NCBI GenBank assembly: GCA_034359265.1
Contig: CP136893.1
Coordinates: 19,910,001-19,974,000, forward strand
Origin: Canna indica
Taxonomy: Eukaryota > Streptophyta > Magnoliopsida > Zingiberales > Cannaceae
DNA: 64,000 bases
Reading direction: 5' to 3'
Below the pieces are notes generated by a model, which searched no databases, was not told where the DNA came from, and saw only the letters and a list, made by a program, of their open reading frames with translations. Below are positions 37,651 through 47,983 of this stretch, piece after piece. Numbering within the stretch: position 1 is the first letter of the stretch; each line of letters begins with the position of its first letter. Position numbers and translations under genes: made by a program.

Positions 37651-37840
37651 TTATTTGAACTGCACTTACGTTTTTATTTTAACTGTTAACTAATTATTCT
37701 AAATTTCGGCAGCATCTCCCTATAGTTCTCCGAATACGCATATCATCTGGGCGCGTATCGGAGAACAAGAGAGATGTTGCCGAAATTTAGAATAATTAGA
37801 TAACAGTTAAAATAAAAACGTAAGTGCAGTACAAATAACT
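37651..37840. repeat. Long near-perfect inverted repeat upstream of the transposase, element 2
   Basis: Arms of about 88 bases. The left arm begins GAACTGCACTTACG and the right ends CGTAAGTGCAGTAC. The arms meet at TTCTCCGAATACGC and GCGTATCGGAGAA with a loop of roughly a dozen bases. Only scattered mismatches. Homologous to 4718-4914. Confidence 0.93.
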
Positions 37841-38039
37841 ATATTCCCAAATTGTCCAATCAGGGACAATTCAAGAATTGTACATCGTATAAAAGATCAT
37901 CTACTTCTTTTACACGAACATACAATCCCCGAACAGATCTAAGGTTTTGCTAAATCATATCCGACTCGTCGATGCGTACGTGAAACATATGAACTCGTCG
38001 GATGCATGATTATTTTCTAAATGTTTCGAGACCGTTCGA

Positions 38040-38150
38040 GTCCATATTGGACGATTCCGGCGCGCGTCCGAAGTGGACGATACCGGCGCGCGTCCGAAGT
38101 GGACGATTTCGGGGCGCGTCCGAAGTGGACGATTCCGGCGCGCGTCCGAA
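38040..38150. repeat. 26-bp tandem minisatellite in CACTA element 2
   Basis: Four copies of a unit built on GTCCGAAGTGGACGATTCCG followed by GCGCGC. Related in core sequence and position to the array at 4196-4535. Confidence 0.9.
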
Positions 38151-38288
38151 ATTAATCTAAACCCTAATAATTAATCTAACAAATTAAACAATTAATCTAA
38201 ATAATTAATTAACAATTAATTAACAATTATAAAACAATTAATTAACAATTATAAAACAATATAAATTATATATAAATTTATAAATTCT

Positions 38289-38389
38289 GGCGCCGGAGTC
38301 AGGTGGACTCCGGCGCCGTCGTACAGTGGCCGGACACACTGTCCGGCCACTGTACAAGGTCTGGCGGCGGCCATCGGCCGACCGCCGCC
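38289..38389. repeat. Cluster of perfect palindromic hairpins in CACTA element 2
   Basis: Three hairpins in a row. 38289-38317 has 12-bp perfect arms (GGCGCCGGAGTC) and a 5-base loop. 38321-38355 has 16-bp perfect arms (GTACAGTGGCCGGACA) and a 3-base loop. 38363-38389 has 8-bp arms (GGCGGCGG). A 55-60-bp direct duplication containing GGGTTTCGGTnGGATTGATT follows (38409-38485). Confidence 0.92.
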
Positions 38390-39051
38390 GGCCGAAACCC
38401 TAGAAATAGGGTTTCGGTTGGATTGATTCCCACCGGCCGCAACGGTTCTAGGGTTTCGGTCGGATTGATTCCCGCCGGCCGCAACGGGAAGAGACGACCG
38501 ACCGGCGAGGCATACCTGAACAAGTCGGCAGCAGCGGGAGGAGGAAGAGGCGTCGTCGGCGTTGTCGGCGTCGGCAGCAGCGGCAGCGGCGGCGAGAGCA
38601 GGAGCGGCGACGGCAGCAGCGGGAGGAAGAAGGGTCGGGCGCGACTGGTGCCCTATATAAACTTATCAGCAACGGCTCACTCGCCCGTTAGAAAGCCGTT
38701 GCTGATAAGTTATCATCAGCAACGGCTCACTTATCCGTTAGAAAGCCGTTGCTGATAATTAAAATATCAGCAACGGCTCGCCTTTCCGTCAGAAAGCCGT
38801 TGCGGATAATTAAAATAATCCGCAACAGCTCGCGTGTCCGTTAGAACGCCGTTGCAGATACAAATATCTGCAACGGCTCGAGCGGCCGTAAGAACGCCGT
38901 TGCAAATAGCAACGGCTTGAGCGGCCGTTGCTGATAGCCGTTGCTGAAGACCTAATTTCTAGTAGTGACTCTTCACTTCTTTCTACCCTTGTGTGGTGGC
39001 TCCCCCTACAAAAGAGCATGAGATCTTTGGTACCCAAATGGCTTTGGGCCC

Positions 39052-40395
39052 TTAGGGGTTAGAGGGCTTAGGTACCCAAAGTGTCTTCACAACACTTGGG
39101 TTCATTTTGAATGCGCAATCATATATAACATGCCCAAATACACTACAACAAAAATAATGTCCATGAAACTTTTTATTTTCCCTATGGACATGTGATTTAT
39201 CACCAGAATGCTTGATATGTGAGCTATGAAGAGAATAAGTATTCTTATGCGAAACATTTTTCTTTTGAGCATGAGGTTTGATGTTAGAATGCTTGATATG
39301 AGAAGCATGATGAGCATAAGCATTCTTGAAAAAGATATTTGTATTTTTAGAATTCTTAGAAGATGAATTGCTATATAGATTATTTACTTTCTTGTTTAAT
39401 AAAATAATCTCACTTTTCAAACCATTCATTGATATTTGAATAACATGCATTTGAGTTTTTAACATGCTATTTTCATTTTTAAAGTTTCATTTTTATGTTT
39501 CAAATTATTAACTTCTAGAGTTAATGTATCATGGCATGGATCAATTATGCTAGTTTTCAATTTTTCATTTTCACTCTTCAACTCATGCACATGATTGACA
39601 AGCTTCAAGTTTTCTTTCTTGATTTTTCTATTTTCCTTATTTGATTTCATGAGCATGACATACATTTTCTTAGATTCTTCTAATAGCTCATCATAAGACA
39701 TTCCTAAAGAATTAGAGCTATTATCATCACTATCACTATTAAGATTTTTAACATGACTAGGAGTGGAAGATATATTGTATCTCATTGTTATCATTTATGA
39801 GGCATTCTTATGAGATGGTTTCATAGTCATGAAGAGATGGTGTTTCACTTGAATAGGATGATGTTGAAGCATTTGACCTCCTCTTTGCCTTGTTCTTCAT
39901 GGTAGGGCAATTCTTCCTTACATGCCCTTTGTCTTGGCACAAGTGGCAAATTACCTTTCTCTTCCGGCTTTTAGATTTGCTTCTTTAACTAGAAGCACTA
40001 TGGGCATCAAAAATGAGATTAGTAGTAGATGATTGACCATTGTCATCACCACCTTCATCAAAAGTAGTAATCTCTTCAGTCTTGGCATAATCATATAGCA
40101 TGTTTAGGGTTGCCCAAATATCGAAAGCCGAAGTGCAATATATGACTTTTTCAAAGATGTTATTTTCTAAGGAACAATATAAGCAATTTGTTGTCTTAGC
40201 ATTTAGTTCAAACCTATTAATTTGTTCTTGTGTCCATGCATCCATTTTTTTCTTAGGTTCTACATATTTTATCTTTACTATGTTGAATACACCTAAACCT
40301 TGAGTCTTTAGAAATGTGTACATCCTAGATTTTCATATACCAAAGTTTGATTCATCGAACCTAGGGGGTGAAAACGTTACACTCTCTAGAGCCAT
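39052..40395 (-). pseudogene. Copia-type gag of Retro A, disrupted
   Basis: Starts at ATG 40395 (MALESVTFSPPRFDESNFG). A TGA follows at the position where gag usually has Trp. The frame then continues through the UBN2 region (MDAWTQEQINRFELNAKT, then YCTSAFDIWATLNMLYDY). After a TAA at 39985 comes a zinc knuckle CHLCQDKGHVRKNC (CX2CX4HX4C, about 39951-39910). A shifted frame then gives a coiled-coil segment (YDELLEESKKMY, ENEKLK), a His-rich part, a degenerate second knuckle (CCSVFGHVIYDC) and the copia phrase LWVPKPSNP at 39052. Gag binds RNA and builds particles. It ends about 80 bases before the CACTA insertion, and no pol follows beyond the insertion. Confidence 0.85.
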
Positions 40396-40449
40396 TTCTA
40401 GATCGAGACGAATTGTAGAAGAGATGGTGAAATCACAATCTACGACTCA

Positions 40450-40460
40450 CTCTGATACCA
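40450..40460 (-). promoter_or_regulatory. Primer-binding site of Retro A (initiator tRNA-Met)
   Basis: The minus strand reads TGGTATCAGAG two bases after the 5' LTR end, complementary to the 3' end of initiator tRNA-Met. This fixes the element's orientation. Confidence 0.92.
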
Positions 40461-40462
40461 AA

Positions 40463-41935
40463 TGTGGGCGAAATGACGACACTAGAGGGGGGTGAATAGT
40501 GTGTTTACTATACGATTTGTCTAAATCCCAATTTTAATCGTTTACTTAATTAGTTTAGGCAAATATACAATTTGACAATTTTATATGCGGAAGCAATAAA
40601 TGATTTATCAATTAAAGTAAATAAGAAATCAATACAAACACAAGATTTATAGTGGTTCGACCCCAATGTCTACTCCACTACCTAAGCACACTGCTTAGGA
40701 TTTTCAAACTAAGTTTTAGATTAATTAGTTTCCCTTACACAGAGGACTTTTCACCGAAAAATCTCCGCTCTCCAACCGAAGGCACTTCCACACCCGGAAG
40801 TATCTCGCCTTCCTACCGAGAGCACTTTCTCACCTCAACCCAAGGGCCAACTAGAACTAATCCTAGTAATCACTAAGTATACACAAATGGCTTTACTCCT
40901 TCTACACCAAGGATACTACTTCACAAACAAGACCTAACAACCTAGGTCTTACAAACTCAAATTCAAATAAAATGTTCAAATAATAGGTAAAATTACAATC
41001 AAAAGAGCTAAGAATAAAACCAATATTAAACGCTCTTTTGCAAGCCTTTGACGCATTCAACTCGTCAAGTGGTAGCACTTGATCAACACCCGAGTTGAGG
41101 CAGCAGAGCTTGTATACTTGAAGAAAATATCGCAGACAGAGAAGCAGCGCGAGCTTTTTGGAAGGCTTCAAATCTTCCTCTTATAATGCTCAATGAAGGC
41201 TGTGGAAGTCAAGAAAAGTTGTTAAAAGAATCATATGAGGGTATATTTATACCCTGTTGAAGAAACGATTGTTCAACGGATAGAAAACTATCCGTTACAG
41301 GCCCCCGGTCGAATGGTCGGTCGATCGACTAGTCGACCGGTACTTCGATCGCTGCAATTCTCCCTGTGGTCGGTCGATCGACGGGTCGACCGCCCAGACG
41401 CAAAAAAATCGATCCAGATCTTCGGTCGACCGACGCGATCTGCGTCTTCGGGTATCAGCAGGCCGGTCGATCGACGGGTCGACCGCCCGAGCTACTACCT
41501 GTTTTGGGCTTCCATCGCTCGACCGAAGTAGCTCTGCTACTTTTTACCTTCATTCGGTCGACCGCCTGATCGACCGCCCGGTCAACCGAACCTAGGCTGA
41601 GATTGATTTCTTTAGCCTTTTTCTTCCACGCTTCATTTTCGAGTTTTGGCTTTCAACGTGCATCAACTTGGAGAGCTTTCATGTGATCCTTGAGCTCGTC
41701 CAATACGTCCTTGTCGCACACATCGATCTTTGATAAATTTTCGCGACGAACCTGAGCGCGATGATCAATGTCCTTCTGATTTCTGATTTCTTTTGATATT
41801 TCGATCGAGGACATCGAACGCTAATTGATATGGAACCTGAAACATATTCTCAATAAAATCATTAGTCTCATGTTTGTTATCATCAAAACCATCAAAATCG
41901 AGATTAAAACTAAGGTTGAAAACCTAAAACCAACA
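40463..41935 (-). repeat. 5' LTR of Retro A
   Basis: 1,473 bases, TGTGGGCG...CCAACA on the plus strand. Palindromic GGTCGACC-type motifs cluster at 41300-41590, as in the 3' LTR and in the LTRs of Retro B. Confidence 0.92.
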
Positions 41936-41940
41936 CTAAT

Positions 41941-43175
41941 AGCATCCGAATATGTTGCTTGTTGGTCTTGGGTTTGATCCATTGTTTCAGCGCTTTATGT
42001 GTCTCTTTCCATATTTGTGTAAGTCTTGTAATGTGTCTTGTATGTATATACTGTGTAATGATAATGTTATAAAGCTAGATAAGAAATTATATATATATAT
42101 ATATATATATTAAAAAATTTACATATAGTTTCACATATTTAATTTAGAAATATTGGGGTGTTTTTTATTTTCTTCTCTTCTCCTTTCTCACCTAGAGGTG
42201 TTCTTATGTTCTTCTCTCATCGTTTCTCATTTCTCATTTGGAGGTGTTCGACATTCAGTTGGTAGCATGAGTAGAGAAAAAAAAATTATTTAACATAATA
42301 TGCGAGTGGGATCTAAATTATTTTAAGAATATTATTTCTAAAAACTAATATTATATATATATATAAGTGTACAAGAAATGTGTAGAAGGTAAATATGACT
42401 TATTGGGTGAGGTATTTAAATTTTATAAAGACGCAATAATTTATATTTTATCACAATGGTTTTTTTTAAAATACTAACTCTAGTATATATAATAGTTCTA
42501 AAATTTTGACCTCCGTAATCCCAAATTCCACCCCTAAATTTAACAATGAAAAAATTGATATTATTGACATCTTAAAACGTGAAAATAACTAATTAAAAGT
42601 TTTATAACGAGTAAATAACAATTTGCCTCTCCACCTACAGGGGTAGGCAACAATTGCCCCCAATCTTTTAAAAATTGCACTTCTGCCAATTTTTAAACAA
42701 ATCTATTAAACATTTCAAATTTAAATACAAAGTTTGCTTCGAAAATCCTTAAGGAGATAAATTAATCATGCTTTATATAACATTTGAGATGTTATTCTGC
42801 TTTGGGGATTACCAAAAAAAATAATTTTACTTTTTGGGTAATTCTTCTTTTAAGTGTCGAACTCTCGAACTCATGATGGCAATAAAAAGTTATTCTAAAA
42901 TAGTAAAATGCCATGAATCTTAAAGTGGATGGTTGAAAAAGCAAGTGGAAAGGAACCCAATTCTCTTACAAGAAAGTTGCTATAGGACCAATGCAATGAT
43001 CCAGATGATAAATATGTGTACAAATATGATGAGTCAAAGATGAAGGCATATCTAGAACATAATGTCAGTTTCGTCCCACGTAGACAACATGGTGTTGGCA
43101 TTAGTTCAATAACGGTGGACATTGCCAGAAACTTGTAACTAGGATGCCTACTTATTTCGACAATTGACAACCAAC
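41941..43175. other. AT-rich intergenic DNA
   Basis: Short AT runs (42089-42110, 42350-42365) and no convincing coding frame. The last part (about 42895-43175) is probably the 3' UTR of the minus-strand exon that follows. Confidence 0.4.
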
Positions 43176-43267
43176 TCACCAGACAGTGGCCAGCATTTCT
43201 GGTTGTATATTGGAGCTTCGCTTTGGTAGCAAGTGTATATAGCGGCAGAACCATCGGTAAAGCTCAT
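43176..43267 (-). CDS. Probable last exon of an unidentified minus-strand gene (partial)
   Basis: On the minus strand the acceptor AAATTGCAG (ending 43268) precedes a frame that reads 29 full codons to TGA at 43178-43176. It includes ELYRWFCRYIHLLPKRSS and ends MLATVW. The first two bases complete a codon from the previous exon. The composition (many Arg, Tyr, Trp, Leu, no stops in an AT-rich setting) suggests real coding. Upstream exons would lie to the right (above 43268), but I could not identify any. I do not recognise the family. Confidence 0.42.
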
Positions 43268-44234
43268 CTGCAATTTTTCAAAACGAACAACCAGTTAGAT
43301 CGATTCAACTTTCTGCATCTCCACTTAAAGACATCATAAGATGATAAGACCGTAACTAAAATATATCCAACCCAGAATTCTAGATGCTTTTTTCATAAAG
43401 GAAAGATGAGAAAGATACCGCATGTTCATTTTTAATGAAGATCTTCTAACTTTTCAAAGATTCTTGGGCTGGACATGTACTACAATTCCCATTGATTGTT
43501 CCAAGTTCCAACAGAGGGAATATCAATATATGACCATGGCAATTTGCTGTCGGAGTAATTACACTTGGCTTACATTATAATTAACAAGACTATGCATTTC
43601 AATGCTGACATCTAATTACCAATCACATGGTAAAACACCAGCTACTCTTTGCATGAACAGAGTAATTACACTTGGCTATATTATTTGACAACATAATACT
43701 TATGGTTAGGACAAGGATTAAAGTTATGCTCATATACCAGATACAGATCTATGGTATATTGGTATCATTTAAAAGAAAGAGTAAAATGTAAGCTATGAAC
43801 ACAACTGGTTCAGATGATTTAATACTGATATCCTTGGCACTGGTGAAACACCGGTGCATGTCTGTCTAAGCCATATTTGATTAAGTGGGTCACAGGCCAA
43901 CATCCACTCAAATGTTCTAACAAAAATGATTAGATAGCTTCATTTGATTTTGTCACAAGCTATTTTCTTTCATATTATGGTAACATGCTGAGGATGAAAA
44001 ACAATAAGAACAAATGAAAAGGTATTGTTAACAATATAAAAATATATATTGGATCATTTTCTAACAGGTCAAGTTTTTGCATCTAATCAAATTTAACAGC
44101 TTAAGTTTTTGCATGTAATCAAGTTTCATATTGTCTTAGACAGCATAAACATTGATCACCTATCAAATATAACAAATACAATCAAGATATTTGGCATAGC
44201 AAGAATGCAAAGTCACATATGATTTAAGACACTA
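43268..44234. other. Probable intron or intergenic DNA
   Basis: AT-rich, no coding frame. If the exon at 43176-43267 is real, at least the left part is its last intron. Confidence 0.35.
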
Positions 44235-44478
44235 ATCATCAGACGATTAACTATTTAATGGCTTGAGGTCATCATGAAACATAACAAGCCACAGAGCAAG
44301 GGATGTCGCGGTCTCAACACTTACAATCCATGGCTACTATTAAAAATGACAAGCTCATCATCAGATGATTAACTATTTAGTGGCTTGAGGTCATCGTGGA
44401 ACATAACAAGCCACAGAGCAAAGGATGTCATGGTCTCAACACTTACAGTCCATGGCTACTATTAAAAATGACAAGCTC
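44235..44478. repeat. 122-bp tandem duplication
   Basis: Two copies (44235-44356 and 44357-44478) with about six differences, followed by the first bases of a third (ATCATC at 44479). Confidence 0.9.
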
Positions 44479-44730
44479 ATCATCTAGGAAGATGACGGGA
44501 TAGTTGAAAAAGCATCTCGAGATAAGAAAAAGGCTCTGAGGAAGATTTTATAGATTATTGTGATTTGTGTCTTGTGAAGCTTTAGACCAGACTTGTTAGA
44601 AAAGAATCAAACTGTTCTTGGAATGAAAGGAAATGATGACAAGCAGCTATAGTTTCCAAATATTTGGGTTGTCTAACTGGAACTTTTGCAGTCAATGGAT
44701 TTTGTACAAACATTTTTGAAATCTAATAGT

Positions 44731-44947
44731 GGTCCGTTTGTTTCACCAAATTGAACAGGATATGGTAGGATCAGAAATGAAAGAGGGTTAGATAATTTAA
44801 AAAAAAATTATCTAGTGTACACTGGATATAACATTACTTTTATCTTTTTCTAATCCTATCTCCTTTTAATTCAAACACCACACAAATAGGAGAGTAAAAT
44901 GTGCCTCTTATCCTATCCTCCTTTTTACCGTGAAACAAACACATCCC
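44731..44947. mobile_element. Short Tourist-like MITE (about 217 bp)
   Basis: Ends GGTCCGTTTGTTTCAC and GTGAAACAAACACATCCC are imperfect inverted repeats. The interior contains inverted ATCCTATC / GGATAGGA-like motifs. A TSD could not be fixed, so the family assignment rests on the ends only. Confidence 0.5.
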
Positions 44948-45185
44948 AGAAGTAATTAAATAAACATGGTAGTAAGATAATATTTTTAGAAGAGTGAATT
45001 GTAAGTTAGCAATAACTTTGCATGTACTTGGAAGAAAACATCGTTATATTTATTAAATAGAAGCAGTCTAAATTGTTTACAGTCCATCTATATATCTATA
45101 TATGCCAGAGACAAACTGCAAGCTAAAAGTAGAACGATTTGCATTCTACACTCATGTATGAAGTATATAATATCCATAAATTTTC

Positions 45186-45345
45186 AGTGATTTGAACATA
45201 GAAACCACTATTCTAAATGAGAGATGTAGCAATTACATGATTTGGCCATGGAAACCACTATTCTAAATGAAGGTTGTGGCAATTATCAGTGGTTTGGCCA
45301 TAGAAACCACTATTCTAAATAAAGTCTGTGCCACTGTGTTAGCTA
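45186..45345. repeat. Triplicated 50-52-bp tandem repeat
   Basis: Three copies containing GAAACCACTATTCTAAAT start their core at 45201, 45251 and 45303. Confidence 0.85.
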
Positions 45346-45370
45346 TCAGTGCAGCAAGCACTGAGGTTTC

Positions 45371-45565
45371 AAGCTGCGCATCACCTGATGTATGTGGAAA
45401 TGCTAAACCGTGAAGATGATGAATTCAGGTTTTAAGCTGGGCATCCCCTAATGTATGTGGAAATGCTAAACCGTGATGATGATGAATTCAGTTCTTAAGC
45501 TGGGCATCACCTAATGTATGTGGAAATGCTAAACCATGACGATGATGAATTCAGGTTTTAAGCTG
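45371..45565. repeat. 63-bp tandem repeat, three copies
   Basis: Cores beginning AAGCTGnGCATC start at 45371, 45434 and 45497 with a partial fourth at 45560. Each holds TGTGGAAATGCTAAACC and GATGATGAATTCAG. Confidence 0.9.
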
Positions 45566-45832
45566 GGAAATGGAATAGGTGTGGGAGAAAAGGAAGAAAA
45601 AAATGAAGAACTGCTCAGACTTACAAATACATACATGCCCTTGCGTGATGAGGTGACTATCCAAATCTATATCAATTTGAAGTTGGGTCTATAGGTGAAA
45701 GTAAAATCAATTATGGCATTTGTCCGGTTCAAGAGAACCAAGTCAACAACGATCAGTGAACGTCAGATGATAGAAATTATCTAGTTGTCATATGCCTTGA
45801 AAGACATGATAACAATAATATAGCATTACAGA

Positions 45833-46462
45833 CATGGTTTTAAATCTCGTACCGTACCGGGCGGTAAGCCCGGTATTTACCGGTTTTTGAAAAAACCGGT
45901 ATACGAGATACCCGGTATGGGTAAATACCGGGTATCTCGGTAAATATCGCTCGGTATCCCCGGTATTTATCAAATACCGGGCGGTATTTGCTATCATACC
46001 GGGCTATACCGCCCGGTATGATATTTTGCACTGTAGCAAAATATAGATACTTTAAAAATACCAGTATACCGATAAATACCGCCCGGTATGCTCCGGTATT
46101 TAGCAAATACCGGGCGGTATCGCCCGGTATCACCCGACCCAACGGCTCTTTTTAAGAGCCGTTGGGCTGCTACAGTGCCGACAATGTATGTCCCCAAGAT
46201 ATGTACGAGTACGATGGACGTCATTCGTCCGCATTTTAAACATTGTATTCATGTATTTGACATTTGAATATGAAAGTTAAGTATTTCTTGATCAATCATG
46301 GGTTATTGGAGTTATTTTTAGCAGCAAAATCAAAAAAAAAAGAAGGCTCGGTATGCAATTTTCGTACTGGACCGTACTGTGTGTCGGTACGGTACGGTAT
46401 CGGTACGTACCGGTACCGATCATCCACCGAGATGATGACCGGTATCGGCATTTTAAACCATG
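45833..46462. mobile_element. hAT-type non-autonomous element, possibly composite (630 bp)
   Basis: Ends CATGGTTTTAAA and TTTAAACCATG are inverted repeats flanked by a perfect 8-bp TSD ATTACAGA (45825-45832 and 46463-46470). The interior is full of TACCGGGCGGTA-type palindromes. At 46231-46246 there is an internal copy of the right terminus (CATTTTAAACATTG), so the element may be one unit extended by another. No coding capacity. Confidence 0.88.
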
Positions 46463-46470
46463 ATTACAGA

Positions 46471-47620
46471 TATCAATTATCAACTACTCTTGATGTGTCT
46501 TTTAGTATGATGAACGAGGCAAAGGCCAAATCCACAACAAAACTTAGCATGGTAGTTGTTAATCTTGACAAGCACAACTTTCAGCTCGAATTTGCTTCCT
46601 TCTACATCACCTAAACCAATTGACAAGCCAAACAAAATTAAAATGTTGAAATTTTTTATGATTAAGGATGAGAGAAAATTGCCTAACTTAGACAAAAACA
46701 CTGGCTATTATGAGTGAAGTTGTTGAACTTTATCAAAGACATGTAATGTTTGTTTTCCTAAACATGGTATTTGGCATAAATAAAACATAAACTGCGACAG
46801 CTGAGGTTATTTTCTTAGCTCCCTAGAAAAATGCTAATTTTTTGCTTACTTAACTTTTACTTGTTTTTCTTTATGTTATTCTCATATAAAAAAAATTCCT
46901 ATGAAGGAGATTTTTGTAAAGCAATTTTTATCTTTGAATAAGTAGCAGTGTAGCACAAACCACAAGGTACACCTAGTCATTTCATCTGAGTCCTAAGTCA
47001 TATTGTTACCAAGACCTAGTGAATTTTTTACATGTACAGAAATTTTATTGCCTCCAGCACCAGCACCATGTCCACACCCAATCACAATATTCGAAGAAAA
47101 AGATGAAATGGCTCAGAAAAAGACATTCTATTCAATCCCCTACTCGTACCCTCATCTTAAATGAACATTTCTTCCATGTTATATTTTAACATGCAGATGG
47201 ATTTTCCAACAAAAGGACTATAACAATGAAACTGAATCAAAGAAAAATCGTAAGGCAATGTGGTTTATGTAAATTAATCATGCACGCAATACATTAGCGA
47301 TAACGTATAAAATGAGGATATAAGCTGCCCAACCTGCAACAGAAGATAGAATAAATACATTTTAGCCCAGATATAAACAATTAACAAGACATAAACTCCA
47401 AATAATATCAACATGCCGTGCTGCCATAGTATCAAACCATCCATCACAACGTATCAATTTCATTAAAATAGATCACCCAAGCTCAATTTTTTATACCAAA
47501 GGGCACGTATAACTTGGAAATAAGCACATAGGTAAATTAGAAATAATTGGATCCCTATCGTTAAAATCGAGATAAAGAGAGGAAAAATTCAAATAAAACA
47601 GAAGGAAGAGGTCACCGTAA
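46471..47620. other. Sequence between the hAT element and INH3
   Basis: AT-rich with no long frame. Positions 47500-47620 are probably the 3' UTR of INH3. A possible small exon with an acceptor at 47334 is described under findings. Confidence 0.35.
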
Positions 47621-47983
47621 TCAGTGGCCATGGTCATGGGGGCAACAATGGCTTGGCCCAGCCGAATCATTTGACGGGGGCGGCGGATCCCCGCCGCTGC
47701 CCGACGGGCGCCCGCAATCCTCGTCCTCGCTGTCGTCCTCGTCAAAGGGCTTCTGTTTGTGGAAGATGCAGCACTTCTTCGAGCTCTTGCGGTTGAGGAA
47801 CTCGTTGTCGACCGTCCCTTCCTTCCACGATACCTTCTTCTTGGGCCGCTTGAGGCGGAGAACCAATGTTTCCGGGGGCTGCGACTGCTGAGAGGAGGAA
47901 AGAGCAGTAGAAGAAGAAGGGAGTGGCTCTTCAATGGTTAGGGTTAGGGTTCCGGTGGCCGGCCGAGAGGTGCTCCTCGCCAT
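47621..47983 (-). CDS. INH3: Protein phosphatase 1 inhibitor-3 (INH3/PPP1R11 family)
   Basis: An intact 120-residue frame starts at ATG 47983 ([11 protein letters not shown]). The codon before it is GTG, so an earlier start is unlikely. The family core is unmistakable: [20 protein letters not shown] (about 43-62) contains the KVSW form of the PP1-docking RVxF motif, followed by [20 protein letters not shown] (about 68-87). The C terminus is Gly/Pro-rich with a His/Cys end (HCCPHDHGH). Such proteins bind and inhibit type-1 protein phosphatase in the nucleus and cytosol. Arabidopsis INH3 is the named plant member, and the length is similar. The leader just upstream is TC-rich (GA on the coding strand). 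It is the clearest functional host gene in the window. Confidence 0.93.
   Translation of the reverse strand: MARSTSRPATGTLTLTIEEPLPSSSTALSSSQQSQPPETLVLRLKRPKKKVSWKEGTVDNEFLNRKSSKKCCIFHKQKPFDEDDSEDEDCGRPSGSGGDPPPPSNDSAGPSHCCPHDHGH

Larger units (their letters stand above)
31845..38967 (-). mobile_element. CACTA (En/Spm) transposon, element 2, nearly complete
   Basis: Ends CACTACTAGAAA and TTTCTAGTAGTG are flanked by a perfect TSD ACT (31842-31844 and 38968-38970). The subterminal regions (31865-32175 and 38660-38950) carry many copies of CAGCAACGGC / GCCGTTGCTGAT in both orientations. Transposase and TnpA-like genes lie on the minus strand in the same order as in element 1. It is inserted into Retro A, so it is younger than that element. 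Its genes need only a few base changes to be open, and it could belong to a recently active family. The 5' region (38280-38650) is GC-rich, with perfect hairpins. Confidence 0.96.
26907..41935 (-). mobile_element. LTR retrotransposon Retro A (gag-only, copia-type), split by CACTA element 2
   Basis: Two long LTRs (1,439 and 1,473 bp) with TG...CA ends. On the minus strand the 5' LTR (41935-40463) is followed by a primer-binding site, a broken gag, several kilobases without genes, then the purine tract and 3' LTR. Flanking 5-mers GTAAT and CTAAT differ at one base, consistent with an aged TSD. Without the 7,123-bp CACTA element and its TSD copy it is about 7.9 kb. No protease, integrase or reverse transcriptase is detectable on either strand, so it fits the class of large non-autonomous elements with only gag (TR-GAG type), mobilised by a related copia helper. 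Confidence 0.88.

Noticed and set aside
38303..38755. 150-codon plus-strand frame in CACTA element 2
   Set aside because: Gly/Ser/Arg-rich reading of the hairpins and subterminal repeats, with no homologue in element 1.
47491..47934. 147-codon minus-strand frame overlapping INH3
   Set aside because: Shadow of INH3 in another frame. The INH3 frame has diagnostic motifs.
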